A DNA stretch of 64,000 nucleotides, taken from Candidatus Woesearchaeota archaeon (lineage in GTDB: Archaea > Nanobdellota > Nanobdellia > Woesearchaeales > UBA10216). The stretch spans positions 1-64,000 of the forward strand of contig JACPTF010000011.1 of the NCBI GenBank assembly GCA_016192915.1. Reading direction: 5' to 3'. The notes beneath the pieces are model-generated. The model worked only from the letters and a program-made list of their open reading frames with translations. It did no database searches and was not told the DNA's origin. The position numbers and the translations under genes were made by a program. Positions 16,382-24,174 of this stretch are shown one piece after another (the first letter of the stretch is position 1; each line of letters begins with the position of its first letter).

Positions 16382-16911
16382 CCACGCTGGAAGAATCAGA
16401 AGTTGCAATACCAGTAATCTCGGCAATAGTTGAGCGTACTGCAGGGGCAGCTAAAAAAGAAATCTTACTCCAAACCCGAATCGCTAAATATGATCGACTG
16501 TATAATGGCTCAATAGAAATTCCAGCAGGGCGAATTGGAGCTTTTGAGAACGTATACGAAACCATAAAAAGAGAGGTAAAGGAAGAAACAGGGCTAGATG
16601 TAATAGAAATAATACCGAATGACAAATCGAAGATCTTCACTTCAGGACGTAGTGATGCGGGTTTTGCATTTCAGCCATACTGCTGCCAACAGCTGTTAAA
16701 AGGCAATATCCCTTGGATAGGGTTTGTGTTCATAGTGAGAGTAGCGGAAGGCAAATTGAAACCTGCAGAAGATGAAACCAAGGATTTAAGATGGGCAACC
16801 GTTGAAGAGGTAAGGAAACTCGTAGACGACACGCCCGAAAAGATATTTACTTTACAGTTACCAGTCCTAGATTTTTATCTTAAACAGCAAGAAAGTAAAA
16901 TTGGAAAATAA
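16378..16911 (+). CDS. NUDIX hydrolase
   Basis: A 177-residue protein with a perfect Nudix box: Gly, five residues, Glu, seven residues, then REVKEETGL. The start ATG overlaps the TGA of the cytidylyltransferase gene by four bases, which I prefer to a longer upstream start. Nudix enzymes cleave nucleoside diphosphates linked to another group. Coupling to rfbF hints at a nucleotide-sugar or nucleotide clean-up role, which is inference. Downstream, 61 bases separate it from a convergent unknown gene. Confidence 0.85.
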   Translation: MTTLEESEVAIPVISAIVERTAGAAKKEILLQTRIAKYDRLYNGSIEIPAGRIGAFENVYETIKREVKEETGLDVIEIIPNDKSKIFTSGRSDAGFAFQPYCCQQLLKGNIPWIGFVFIVRVAEGKLKPAEDETKDLRWATVEEVRKLVDDTPEKIFTLQLPVLDFYLKQQESKIGK

Positions 16912-16972
16912 AATGACATTCAGCAGGAACAAGCAGTAAATTCCAAGAATCAATAAAAACTTAACCCCTGCT

Positions 16973-17713
16973 TCATGTGGAACTTTGCGGCGCGACACGC
17001 ACCCCACGAGCAGACCCGCCGCTGCCGACGATGCCGACGTCGGCATAGATGACGAAGACGTCGTTGAGGCTGCTGACGCCAAGCACCAACGCCCGCTCAG
17101 TACCAATTTCAGGAGCCTTGTCTATTCTCCATAAATAGCTTTTCTTTCCAGTTATCCATTTGTAAACATCGCTCACTCTTTTTACATCCGGACTTCCAAG
17201 AAGCGCCTGCATTTCTCCACTCATTCCATCATCGATACGGCCATTTGGCCCTGCCAGACGAGCTTCCAGCGTTCTTTCCTCAGGCGTCCCGGCATCGTGC
17301 GTCACTATGCCAGATGCGCCAGCCCGGTAAGTTACTCCAGTGGCTGTCATCATCCACCTGTTTCTGAAATCACCAGCAAAAAGACTTCTTAACTTTTTAA
17401 CACTCGCGAGAGTCACCCTTAACTTTTCAGCGTCCCCGCGGCCTTCAGCAAGGGCTGCGAGAATTGCTATATTGTTGTCATAAACAGCTGAATGGAGCGC
17501 AAACTGCAATGGCGCACTGCCAGGCCCCCACCCGGTCTCATTCCTGTAAGCCTGCCATCCTGCCTGGGTTCTGAACCGGCCATTATCCAACAGCTTTTCT
17601 GTGACTTGCACAGCACCATAGGAACCGCTTGGAAGCATGATACCATGAACAATGTAGAAACTCTGAGACCTTACTATTTCGAAAGGCGTAACGGCTAAAG
17701 TCTGTTGTGACAC
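16973..17713 (-). CDS. Unknown protein, 246 residues
   Basis: I do not recognise this family. The protein has no membrane span or signal peptide. A SFYIVHGIMLP segment near the start, a WQAYRNETGWGP stretch with two tryptophans, and an alternating hydrophobic strand near the end (VFVIYADVGIVGSGG) followed by a Gly/Ser-rich tail suggest a small alpha/beta protein. The base composition at the 3' end is more GC-rich than in neighbouring genes and includes a perfect 16-bp palindrome (17031-17046). A TATA box (17738-17747) lies about 25-34 bases upstream. It is convergent with the Nudix gene and divergent from a VapBC pair, so it may be part of an inserted block. Confidence 0.55.
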   Translation of the reverse strand: MSQQTLAVTPFEIVRSQSFYIVHGIMLPSGSYGAVQVTEKLLDNGRFRTQAGWQAYRNETGWGPGSAPLQFALHSAVYDNNIAILAALAEGRGDAEKLRVTLASVKKLRSLFAGDFRNRWMMTATGVTYRAGASGIVTHDAGTPEERTLEARLAGPNGRIDDGMSGEMQALLGSPDVKRVSDVYKWITGKKSYLWRIDKAPEIGTERALVLGVSSLNDVFVIYADVGIVGSGGSARGVRVAPQSST

Positions 17714-17778
17714 GTGAATAAGGAAATGAAGAATTGCTTATAAATAATACGGTTTTGACAACGTCAAAAACAAAAACC

Positions 17779-17808
17779 TTTATAAAGTTCGTAAGTACTT
17801 AAGTACTT
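17779..17808 (+). promoter_or_regulatory. Promoter and tandem-palindrome operator of the VapBC pair
   Basis: The box ctttataaag lies at 17779-17788. AAGTACTT occurs twice in tandem (17793-17800 and 17801-17808), forming one 16-bp perfect palindrome that abuts the ATG at 17809. A further imperfect palindrome, TTTTGAC/GTCAAAA, lies at 17753-17768. The expected transcription start is in or at the end of the tandem, the normal position for antitoxin autorepression. Confidence 0.6.
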
Positions 17809-18081
17809 ATGGGAGAAGTAAAGGTAAAGCTGAGCGATGAAGCGGAGGCGGCTTTCAGGAAAGCAGCAATGGAAAAGTTCGGCTACTCAAAGGGCTCGCT
17901 TAGTTCGGCTGCCGAAGAAGCTGTATGGGGCTGGGTGGCGGCACGGTCAAAAGCAGCCGATGTGACAGAGTCCCTAAGCGAGCTGAGAGGCGTATTAAAG
18001 CACGTTAAGAAATCGTCCGTAGAGCTGCAGCATGAAATAGGAGAGGTTAGGAGAGCAAGATACCATGCTCATAGACGCTAA
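17809..18081 (+). CDS. VapB-like antitoxin
   Basis: A 90-residue protein starting with a short strand (VKVKLSDEAEAAFRKAA) followed by MEKFGYSKGSLSSAAEEAV. This pattern is typical of archaeal VapB-type antitoxins with a ribbon-helix-helix fold; the C-terminal half is helical and charged and would wrap the toxin. The gene overlaps vapC by 17 bases. Its ATG lies directly behind a tandem palindrome, pointing to autoregulation and a leaderless transcript. Confidence 0.75.
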   Translation: MGEVKVKLSDEAEAAFRKAAMEKFGYSKGSLSSAAEEAVWGWVAARSKAADVTESLSELRGVLKHVKKSSVELQHEIGEVRRARYHAHRR

Positions 18082-18469
18082 CATATTTCTGGAATTCCTG
18101 CTTGACCAGCAAGAAGCGCAGAGATGCTTGGATTTTCTGGAAAAAGTCAGAGAAGGAGCAGTACGTGCAGTTGTTTCCACGTTCACGATTGACAGCATCC
18201 TGATAGAGCTCGAAAGGCACCAACACGATGCTGAAATCATGAAAAGATTTCTTCAAAGCCTTCTAGGACATAAGGGGTTGAGAATTTATGTGCCAACAAT
18301 GGATGATAGGCTCAAGGCCATCGCCCATCTGGCGCTTGGACTTGACTTTGAAGACGCCCTTACTCTTCAGAGCGCAATAGCCAACAATGAAAAAGAAATA
18401 ATGAGCTTTGACAAGGATTTTGACAAGATAAAAAGCATTAAAAGGACACAGCCGCCACTGCCGAATTAA
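18065..18469 (+). CDS. VapC-type PIN-domain ribonuclease toxin
   Basis: A 134-residue PIN domain. Acidic residues of the active site are visible: LIDAN at the start, the mid-protein Glu, DFEDALTL, and the FDKDFD segment near the end. PIN toxins cut tRNA or rRNA when released from the antitoxin. It overlaps its antitoxin gene. The next gene, CDP-glucose 4,6-dehydratase, begins 10 bases downstream behind a GGAGG ribosome site, so the pair sits directly inside the sugar operon. Confidence 0.8.
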   Translation: MLIDANIFLEFLLDQQEAQRCLDFLEKVREGAVRAVVSTFTIDSILIELERHQHDAEIMKRFLQSLLGHKGLRIYVPTMDDRLKAIAHLALGLDFEDALTLQSAIANNEKEIMSFDKDFDKIKSIKRTQPPLPN

Positions 18470-18479
18470 GGAGGTAAAA

Positions 18480-19460
18480 ATGCTCGACTGGAAAGACAAA
18501 AACGTGTTCGTGACAGGCGGGAACGGCTTTGTGGGAAGCTGGCTCGTCAACGAGCTGGTGAAAAAAGAAGCGAACGTCACGTGCATAGTACGAGACCCGG
18601 TCAAGGGCTCAAACCTTGAGTTCCTGGGCATAGCTGACCAGGTGAACACGGTCAAGGGAAGCATAGAGGACTACAACGCCGTTGAGAAGGCAATGAAGGA
18701 GACAGGCGCGGAGGTTTGCTTTCACTTGGCAGCCCAGGCGATAGTTGGAACAGCCAATAAAACTCCCCTGCCAACTTTCGAGACAAACATAAAAGGCACG
18801 TGGAACGTGCTCGAGGCATGCAGGCAGCTCGGCGTGAAAAGGACCATGGTTGCGTCAAGTGACAAGGCATACGGCGAGCACGAAAAGCTGCCGTACAAGG
18901 AGGACTTCTGCCTCAACGGCTTAACGCCATACGAGGCGTCAAAGAGCTGCGCAGACCTGCTTGCAAGGGCATACGCAAAAACTTACGGGCTACCGGTTGC
19001 AGTCACAAGGTGCGGAAACATCTATGGAGGGGGGGATTTGAACTGGAGCAGGATAATCCCCGGCACAATAAAGGCAGTGCTGAACAATGAAAGCCCGATA
19101 ATCCGCAGCGACGGCACTCCAATACGGGATTACATTTACGTGCTGGACGTTGTAGCTGCCTATCTTGCAGCTGCTGAGCAGCTTGACAAGGAAGAAGTGG
19201 CTGGCGAGGCATTCAACTTCGGGACTGAAACCCCTGTCAGCGTGCTTGAGCTTGCAAAAAAGATAATCACTGTTGCCGGAAAGAAGGTTGAGCTGCAGAT
19301 ACTCAACGAGGCAAAAAACGAGCTCCAGAAGCAGTACCTTGACTGGACGAAAGCCAGAACAGTGCTGGGATGGCAGCCGCAATTCGGGCTGGATGACGGC
19401 CTGAAGGAAACAATAAAGTGGTACGAAGAATTTTTCTCAAGACAGGGAGGCAGGGAATGA
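18480..19460 (+). CDS. rfbG: CDP-glucose 4,6-dehydratase
   Basis: A 326-residue extended SDR. It starts LDWKDKNVFVTGGNGFVGSW, the glycine motif in the RfbG register. ASSDKAYGEHEKLP (with Lys in place of the more common Glu) is characteristic of this enzyme, and YEASK is the Tyr-X3-Lys. RCGNIYGGGDLNWSRIIPG is also typical. It converts CDP-glucose to CDP-4-keto-6-deoxyglucose, the substrate for later reductases, epimerases or C-methyltransferases. A strong GGAGG lies 6 bases before the ATG. Its end overlaps the SemiSWEET start by four bases. Confidence 0.9.
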   Translation: MLDWKDKNVFVTGGNGFVGSWLVNELVKKEANVTCIVRDPVKGSNLEFLGIADQVNTVKGSIEDYNAVEKAMKETGAEVCFHLAAQAIVGTANKTPLPTFETNIKGTWNVLEACRQLGVKRTMVASSDKAYGEHEKLPYKEDFCLNGLTPYEASKSCADLLARAYAKTYGLPVAVTRCGNIYGGGDLNWSRIIPGTIKAVLNNESPIIRSDGTPIRDYIYVLDVVAAYLAAAEQLDKEEVAGEAFNFGTETPVSVLELAKKIITVAGKKVELQILNEAKNELQKQYLDWTKARTVLGWQPQFGLDDGLKETIKWYEEFFSRQGGRE

Positions 19461-19753
19461 ACTGGGAAATTTTCGGGCTGGCAGCGGGGGCAATAACTGT
19501 TTCCGGCTTTGTGCCTCAGATACTAAAGGGCTACAAGACAAAGCACCTGAAGGACCTGTCGTACATGATGAATGCGCTGCTTTGCCTTGGCATGGGCATG
19601 TGGCTCATATACGGCATCAACAAGCGGGATGTTGCAATAATAACTGCAAACATTGCAGGCGTTACTTTCAACATTATACTTATGGCTATGAAATACTATT
19701 ACAGCAAAGCCTTCTCTACAGCAGAAAAGTACGGGGAAAACCGCTACTCCTAA
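19457..19753 (+). CDS. SemiSWEET-type PQ-loop membrane protein
   Basis: A 98-residue protein with three hydrophobic spans and one PQ-loop motif (GFVPQILKGYKTK) in the first span, the form of prokaryotic SemiSWEETs, which dimerise to carry small sugars. The ATG at 19457 overlaps the stop of rfbG (ATGA) and is preferred to a longer start without membrane features. Translational coupling to a nucleotide-sugar dehydratase is unexpected and suggests that it moves a sugar or precursor used by the pathway (inference). Confidence 0.8.
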   Translation: MNWEIFGLAAGAITVSGFVPQILKGYKTKHLKDLSYMMNALLCLGMGMWLIYGINKRDVAIITANIAGVTFNIILMAMKYYYSKAFSTAEKYGENRYS

Positions 19754-19754
19754 A

Positions 19755-19764
19755 CCTTTAAATA
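19755..19764 (+). promoter_or_regulatory. TATA box for the GT4 gene at 19790
   Basis: The sequence cctttaaata ends 25 bases before the ATG and follows the SemiSWEET stop directly. It indicates a separate, leaderless transcript. Confidence 0.5.
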
Positions 19765-19789
19765 CCGTTACGGCAGACCCCTCTGTGGC

Positions 19790-20893
19790 ATGAAAATACT
19801 GCTGCTCATGAAGAGGTTCTCCACCAATCGCGATATGATAATGGAGAATTTTGGCAGGGAGGTAAGGCTTTTTTCTGAAATAAACCGGCTTGGACACAAT
19901 GTCACAATCCTGTGCGCTGACCAGGTAAAAAGGGAAAGGAAAACGGTCAAGCTGAACGGCATGCCAGTGGAAATTCACCCGTTCGGCATCTCCAGCATTT
20001 TCAGATTCACAGCAACAGCAAGAAAAATGGCTGATGATAACGATGTAGTGGTTGGGGCAACCCATCCCTTGCTTGGCTACATTGCCCACCTAGCAACAGC
20101 AGGCAAGAAAAGAATGGTTTACGACATAAGGGACAACTACGAAACCTACAATTTTACCAATTTGCCGCTGCTGAAAAAAGGGCTAATACCCAATTTGATA
20201 AACAACCACGTCATAAAAAGGTGCGACCTTGCAATATGCGTAAGCGAATCCCTGCTGCAAAAGATTGCAGCTAAAAGAAGGAACAAGCCCACAGTTGTAG
20301 TGCAAAACGGGGTTAATGCAAAGTTATTCAGGCCGCTAGACAAGGCCATATGCCGAAGAAAGCTTAGCCTGCCGCCAAAGGCAAAAATAATAGTTTACAC
20401 AGGCAATATTTCAAGGGAAAGGGGGGCAGACAATCTAATAGAAGCTTTCAAAACCGTGAAGGCAAAATACCCTGACGCCATCCTGCTACTTAGCGGCCAA
20501 GTCAACAAGGACCTGAACATAAACCAGGAAGGCGTAGTTTACAAGGAATTGCCCAACAGAAAAGACGTTGTTGCAGCAGTGAACAGCTCAGATGCAGCGG
20601 TAATACCGCAGCCTGAAAACAAAACAACAAAATATGCTTTCCCGTACAAGCTAATGGAGTACGTGGCCTGCAACGTGCCTGTCGTAGCAACATCAGTTGG
20701 CGATATGAAAGACGTCCTAAAAAGCCATCCTGAAAGCCTATGCCAGCCTGGCAACGCACAAGACCTTGCCCAGAAGATAATCAGCATCATAGAAGCAAAG
20801 AAAAAGCCCAATTACAGGGATGTTGCTGGGCAGTACAAGTGGGAAAAACTGGCGAGAAAGCTTAACTCCGAGCTGGTAAAGCTGAGGCACTAG
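19790..20893 (+). CDS. GT4-family glycosyltransferase
   Basis: A 367-residue GT-B enzyme. The N-terminal half holds an acceptor domain with VGATHPLLGYIAHL and VYDIRDNYE. The C-terminal donor domain begins KIIVYTGNISRERGADNLIEAF, and PYKLMEYVACNVPVVATSVG is the donor-binding segment. Such enzymes add a sugar from a nucleotide donor to a lipid-linked glycan on the cytoplasmic side. It has its own TATA box and is convergent with the unknown gene at 20906. Confidence 0.85.
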   Translation: MKILLLMKRFSTNRDMIMENFGREVRLFSEINRLGHNVTILCADQVKRERKTVKLNGMPVEIHPFGISSIFRFTATARKMADDNDVVVGATHPLLGYIAHLATAGKKRMVYDIRDNYETYNFTNLPLLKKGLIPNLINNHVIKRCDLAICVSESLLQKIAAKRRNKPTVVVQNGVNAKLFRPLDKAICRRKLSLPPKAKIIVYTGNISRERGADNLIEAFKTVKAKYPDAILLLSGQVNKDLNINQEGVVYKELPNRKDVVAAVNSSDAAVIPQPENKTTKYAFPYKLMEYVACNVPVVATSVGDMKDVLKSHPESLCQPGNAQDLAQKIISIIEAKKKPNYRDVAGQYKWEKLARKLNSELVKLRH

Positions 20894-20905
20894 AGCTCAT
20901 TTGGC

Positions 20906-21700
20906 TCATCTGTACCTTATAGGGTTCCTGCCCTGAAGCATCTTGTAAATATACTCAAACTCTTCGTAACTCATCTCCTTATCGTTGTACTTCTTAAGAA
21001 CAACCAAAAAACCATAAGGGCTTGAGGAAACCCTGAGATACTTGACTACCCTGAACCCCATAAAATCAAGGAAAGTCTCATACAACGTGCTCACATAACT
21101 CCCAAAAGCATGGATGCTGTAACCATTAATCTTTGTCAGGTTTGCGAATGTGGAATACATTTCCATGCTACGGCGGACATTTGAGTGAAGCCCGTCATCA
21201 ATGCCTGAGGCATCATGAAGCAGCCAGCTTGAGAAAGTCAGGTCAAACTTCCCTTTAACGAAATCCTTATAATTTTTCAAACCGACAGGCGCGGTTCCAA
21301 CGTTAAAACTGCCGAAGCTGCCTCCCATCCCGCTGAAAACACTGCCAAGCCCGGCAACGCCTTTTGGGACAAGTTCAAAGAGGCTCAACCCAGTGAAAAT
21401 CTTTTTCCGGACAGCGTCCTTAAGCAGCTCGTTCGCCTTCACATCCTCAAAGCCAAGCACCCCCTTTGCATGATCGAACTCAACGTAAGGCTCTATCATC
21501 CTATAAAAACCCATAAGGTCGCCTCTCAGCTTGAAAGCGGCGTTTAAAAGAAAGAAAAGCACACAATCAGAATCATTATTCAACAGCTTGGGAAAACTGT
21601 CTTTCTCAAACGAAACAAAGTCAGAGCCGAACTTCTCAGAGAAGATCTGCAGCTTGCTGTCAATAACATCATTCACAGCATCACCAGGTTCTTCGACCAT
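20906..21700 (-). CDS. Unknown protein, possible degenerate methyltransferase-like
   Basis: A 264-residue protein without signal or membrane spans. I do not recognise a family with certainty. The segment KGKFDLTFSSWLLHDASGID resembles the fourth strand region of Rossmann methyltransferases, but no glycine-rich SAM motif is clear. A Gly/Ser-rich stretch (GLGSVFSGMGGSFGSF) lies mid-protein, and a helix-rich tail ends the chain. A TATA box (21724-21731) lies 24-31 bases upstream. It is divergent from the radical SAM gene at 21800 and shares a promoter region with it. Confidence 0.5.
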   Translation of the reverse strand: MVEEPGDAVNDVIDSKLQIFSEKFGSDFVSFEKDSFPKLLNNDSDCVLFFLLNAAFKLRGDLMGFYRMIEPYVEFDHAKGVLGFEDVKANELLKDAVRKKIFTGLSLFELVPKGVAGLGSVFSGMGGSFGSFNVGTAPVGLKNYKDFVKGKFDLTFSSWLLHDASGIDDGLHSNVRRSMEMYSTFANLTKINGYSIHAFGSYVSTLYETFLDFMGFRVVKYLRVSSSPYGFLVVLKKYNDKEMSYEEFEYIYKMLQGRNPIRYR

Positions 21701-21799
21701 TCAAAGCCCGGCATCCGGCATAATTTATAAAGTTTATTCCACCAGGCCGTCAACAGGCTTCAATAAAGTTTATAAAGCTCTCAAACACCATGTTTCGAT
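21701..21799. promoter_or_regulatory. Divergent promoters with paired ataaagttta elements
   Basis: Two similar boxes, each containing ataaagttta or its near copy, lie at 21724-21737 and 21763-21777. The left one serves the minus-strand gene (ATG at 21700) and the right one serves the plus-strand gene (ATG at 21800). Each is 24-32 bases from its start codon. The two copies flank a central 25-base spacer. Confidence 0.5.
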
Positions 21800-23203
21800 A
21801 TGAACATTTTGCTCATCCTGCCTCCCAACATTGGCAGATATGTGGTGGCCACCATTCCCCATGCAGGCATCGCCTACCTGGCAGCGTTTCTGGAGAGGGA
21901 AGGCCATTCTGTCGACATAGCAGACATGAGGATTGACCCAAGCGACGAGAACCTGTTCGCGCAAATCGAGAGGTTCAAGCCGCAGCTAATTGGCCTGAGC
22001 ACTGCCAGCATAGGCTACAAGATGTCCTATGAGCTTGTTTCCAAGCTGAAGAAAAACTTTCCACAGATTCCAATAGCAATTGGCGGCTCCCACGTCTCCA
22101 CAGTCCACACAAAGGCCCTTGAAGAGACCGAGGCAGACTATGGAGTATACGGGGAGGGCGAGAAGACATTCATTGAATTGGCAAGGAATGAACCTGCCGA
22201 GAACATCAAAGGCCTGATCTGGAGAAAAAAAGGCAGCATAGTCATGAACCCTCCTGCCCCGCTGGCACAAGACCTGGACGACTTCCCCTACCCGGCCTAT
22301 CAAAAGTTCCAGCTAAACAAGTTCCTTGAAAAAAGAATCCCGCTGGTAACATCAAGAGGATGCCCGAACAGGTGCACCTTCTGTTCCATCCAGCTTGTTA
22401 TGGGCTACCCGTTCAGGACCAGGAGCCCAAAGAACGTTGTAGATGAAATGGAGCACTGGCACAAAAAGGGCTATGACACTTTCGAAATCAGCGATGACAA
22501 CTTCACCTTCAACCTGCCGAGGGCTGAGAAAATATGCGACCTCATCATTGAAAGGGGTCTCAAGATAAAAATGATATTCGGCAACGGCCTGAGGGCTGAC
22601 AGGGTTAATGAGCAGCTCCTTGCCAAGCTGAAGCAGGCAGGCTGCGTGTGGATAGCATACGGCCTCGAAACGTCAGACATCTTAGGCCTGCAGCTGCTTA
22701 AGAAAGACCTTTCCGTAGACAAGCTGAAAAGCGCTGTAGAAATGACAAAAAAACTGGGAATTGAGGTGCAGGTAAACTTCATCATAGGATGCCCGGGGCA
22801 AACATTTGAAAAATTCAAGAGGGACCTTGAGTTTGCCGACGAGCTTGGAGTTGACCAAGTCAGGTTCTACAACCTCATACCATATCCTGGCACTGAGATG
22901 TTTGAGTGGGTGCAGCAAAATGGAAGGTTCCTCTACCCTTCTGAAAAATACCTGAACGACTTCAACTACTGGTCTGAGGAGCCAGTCTTTGAGACTGACG
23001 AATTCCCCAGGACAGAAAGGATCCTCGCGTATAAAATGGGGCAAAGCAAGATAATGGAGCTCTTCCTTAAAAGGCACTTTGGCAAGAAACTTGGCACAGT
23101 TGGCCACAGGCTCTGGCGACAGGAATTTGTACAAAAGCACTTAAGGGGAATAGCTACCAAGGCATGGGTAGGTATGAAGAGACTGAAGATAAAGCAGTAC
23201 TGA
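21800..23203 (+). CDS. B12-binding-type radical SAM protein
   Basis: A 467-residue enzyme. An N-terminal Rossmann-like cobalamin-binding-type domain (about residues 1-130, GLSTASIGYKMSY, GGSHVS) precedes the radical SAM barrel with Cys188, Cys192 and Cys195 in RGCPNRCTFCS (CX3CX2C), which binds a 4Fe-4S cluster. Class B members methylate unactivated carbons or remodel lipids and cofactors. The substrate is unknown; location beside a flippase-like gene in a glycan island suggests a lipid carrier, lipid or sugar modification (inference). It is one of three such proteins in this window. Confidence 0.85.
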   Translation: MNILLILPPNIGRYVVATIPHAGIAYLAAFLEREGHSVDIADMRIDPSDENLFAQIERFKPQLIGLSTASIGYKMSYELVSKLKKNFPQIPIAIGGSHVSTVHTKALEETEADYGVYGEGEKTFIELARNEPAENIKGLIWRKKGSIVMNPPAPLAQDLDDFPYPAYQKFQLNKFLEKRIPLVTSRGCPNRCTFCSIQLVMGYPFRTRSPKNVVDEMEHWHKKGYDTFEISDDNFTFNLPRAEKICDLIIERGLKIKMIFGNGLRADRVNEQLLAKLKQAGCVWIAYGLETSDILGLQLLKKDLSVDKLKSAVEMTKKLGIEVQVNFIIGCPGQTFEKFKRDLEFADELGVDQVRFYNLIPYPGTEMFEWVQQNGRFLYPSEKYLNDFNYWSEEPVFETDEFPRTERILAYKMGQSKIMELFLKRHFGKKLGTVGHRLWRQEFVQKHLRGIATKAWVGMKRLKIKQY

Positions 23204-23229
23204 TTCTCATCAGGAAAGCTGAGGCAAAA

Positions 23230-24174
23230 ATGAACAGGACAGCAATAAACGTTGCCAAGGCCGCAGTAGGCGCTGCGATACTTGCTTACCTGATTAATTT
23301 TGCAGGAGCAAGCAAGCTTTACGACACGCTTATCAGCATGAAACTGGCTTACATTCCGCCAATAATTGCCGTGCTTCTGCTTTCCATTGCAATCAGGGCA
23401 CTCAACTTCAAGGTTCTCCTGCTCCCACACGAAAATAAGGAAAGAACATTCAAACTAAAAAGCCTCGTAAGGATAAGCTTCATCAGCTGGGCTGCAGGGA
23501 TATTCACCCCTGGAAAGCTCGGAGAGTTCTCCTCCATTTACATGCTGAAAAAAGAAGGGCTGGACACAAGCACCAGCGCTGCAGTCAGCATGCTCAACAA
23601 AGTGCTGTCCACGGTCACGCTCTTCCCGTTCGCAATAGTCGGGCTTGTCAAGCTGTTTGGGGTAACGGAATCAGTTCACCGCTTGCAAATCGCCGCAGCC
23701 ATCGTGGCCCTGACCCTGGTCCCTTACTTCATGCTGACAAGTGCATGGTCAAGGGAGCTTATGAAAAAGATTTTTGCAAAGCTCATCAGAAGGTACGAAA
23801 GGCAGTTTGCAGGGTTTGTTGATGAGCTCGACAATTACCTCTCAAGGAGGAGGAAGCTGCTGCTGTACAGCCTTGCCCTGAACTTTTTGTGGATAGCCAT
23901 ATCGTCCTGGCTCGTCATCCTTGCCTTCGCAGCCTTTGGGCAAAGGGCAGGCTTTGTCAACACAGCATTGATAAATTCAATAGGAACAGTAACATCACTG
24001 ATTCCAGTAACGATTGGGGGCACGGGCGTAAGGGAGGCGACAGCCGTAGTTTTCTTCGGAAAGGTTGGCCTAAGCAGCGCAGTAGTGCTTAGCTCGCACA
24101 TCATAATGGCGGCGTTAAGCTTTGCTTTTGCAGGGCTAGTAATCCTTGCTACGCTGTTTGGAAAGAACAGGTAA
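23230..24174 (+). CDS. Flippase-like / LPG synthase TM-type membrane protein
   Basis: A 314-residue polytopic protein with about eight hydrophobic spans and the conserved segments FTPGKLGEF (about residue 91) and IGGTGVREA near the end, which define the lysylphosphatidylglycerol-synthase transmembrane family (UPF0104, also called AglD-like or flippase-like). I prefer the ATG at 23230 because the upstream extension is polar and overlaps the previous gene. Members in archaeal glycan clusters act on lipid-linked sugars; the specific activity is not known. Its last 39 bases overlap a convergent glycosyltransferase gene. Confidence 0.8.
   Translation: MNRTAINVAKAAVGAAILAYLINFAGASKLYDTLISMKLAYIPPIIAVLLLSIAIRALNFKVLLLPHENKERTFKLKSLVRISFISWAAGIFTPGKLGEFSSIYMLKKEGLDTSTSAAVSMLNKVLSTVTLFPFAIVGLVKLFGVTESVHRLQIAAAIVALTLVPYFMLTSAWSRELMKKIFAKLIRRYERQFAGFVDELDNYLSRRRKLLLYSLALNFLWIAISSWLVILAFAAFGQRAGFVNTALINSIGTVTSLIPVTIGGTGVREATAVVFFGKVGLSSAVVLSSHIIMAALSFAFAGLVILATLFGKNR

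Noticed and set aside
17031-17046. Perfect 16-bp palindrome ATGCCGACGTCGGCAT inside the unknown gene at 16973
   Set aside because: It lies in a GC-rich coding end, has no second copy and no promoter nearby; may be chance, so not reported as a site.
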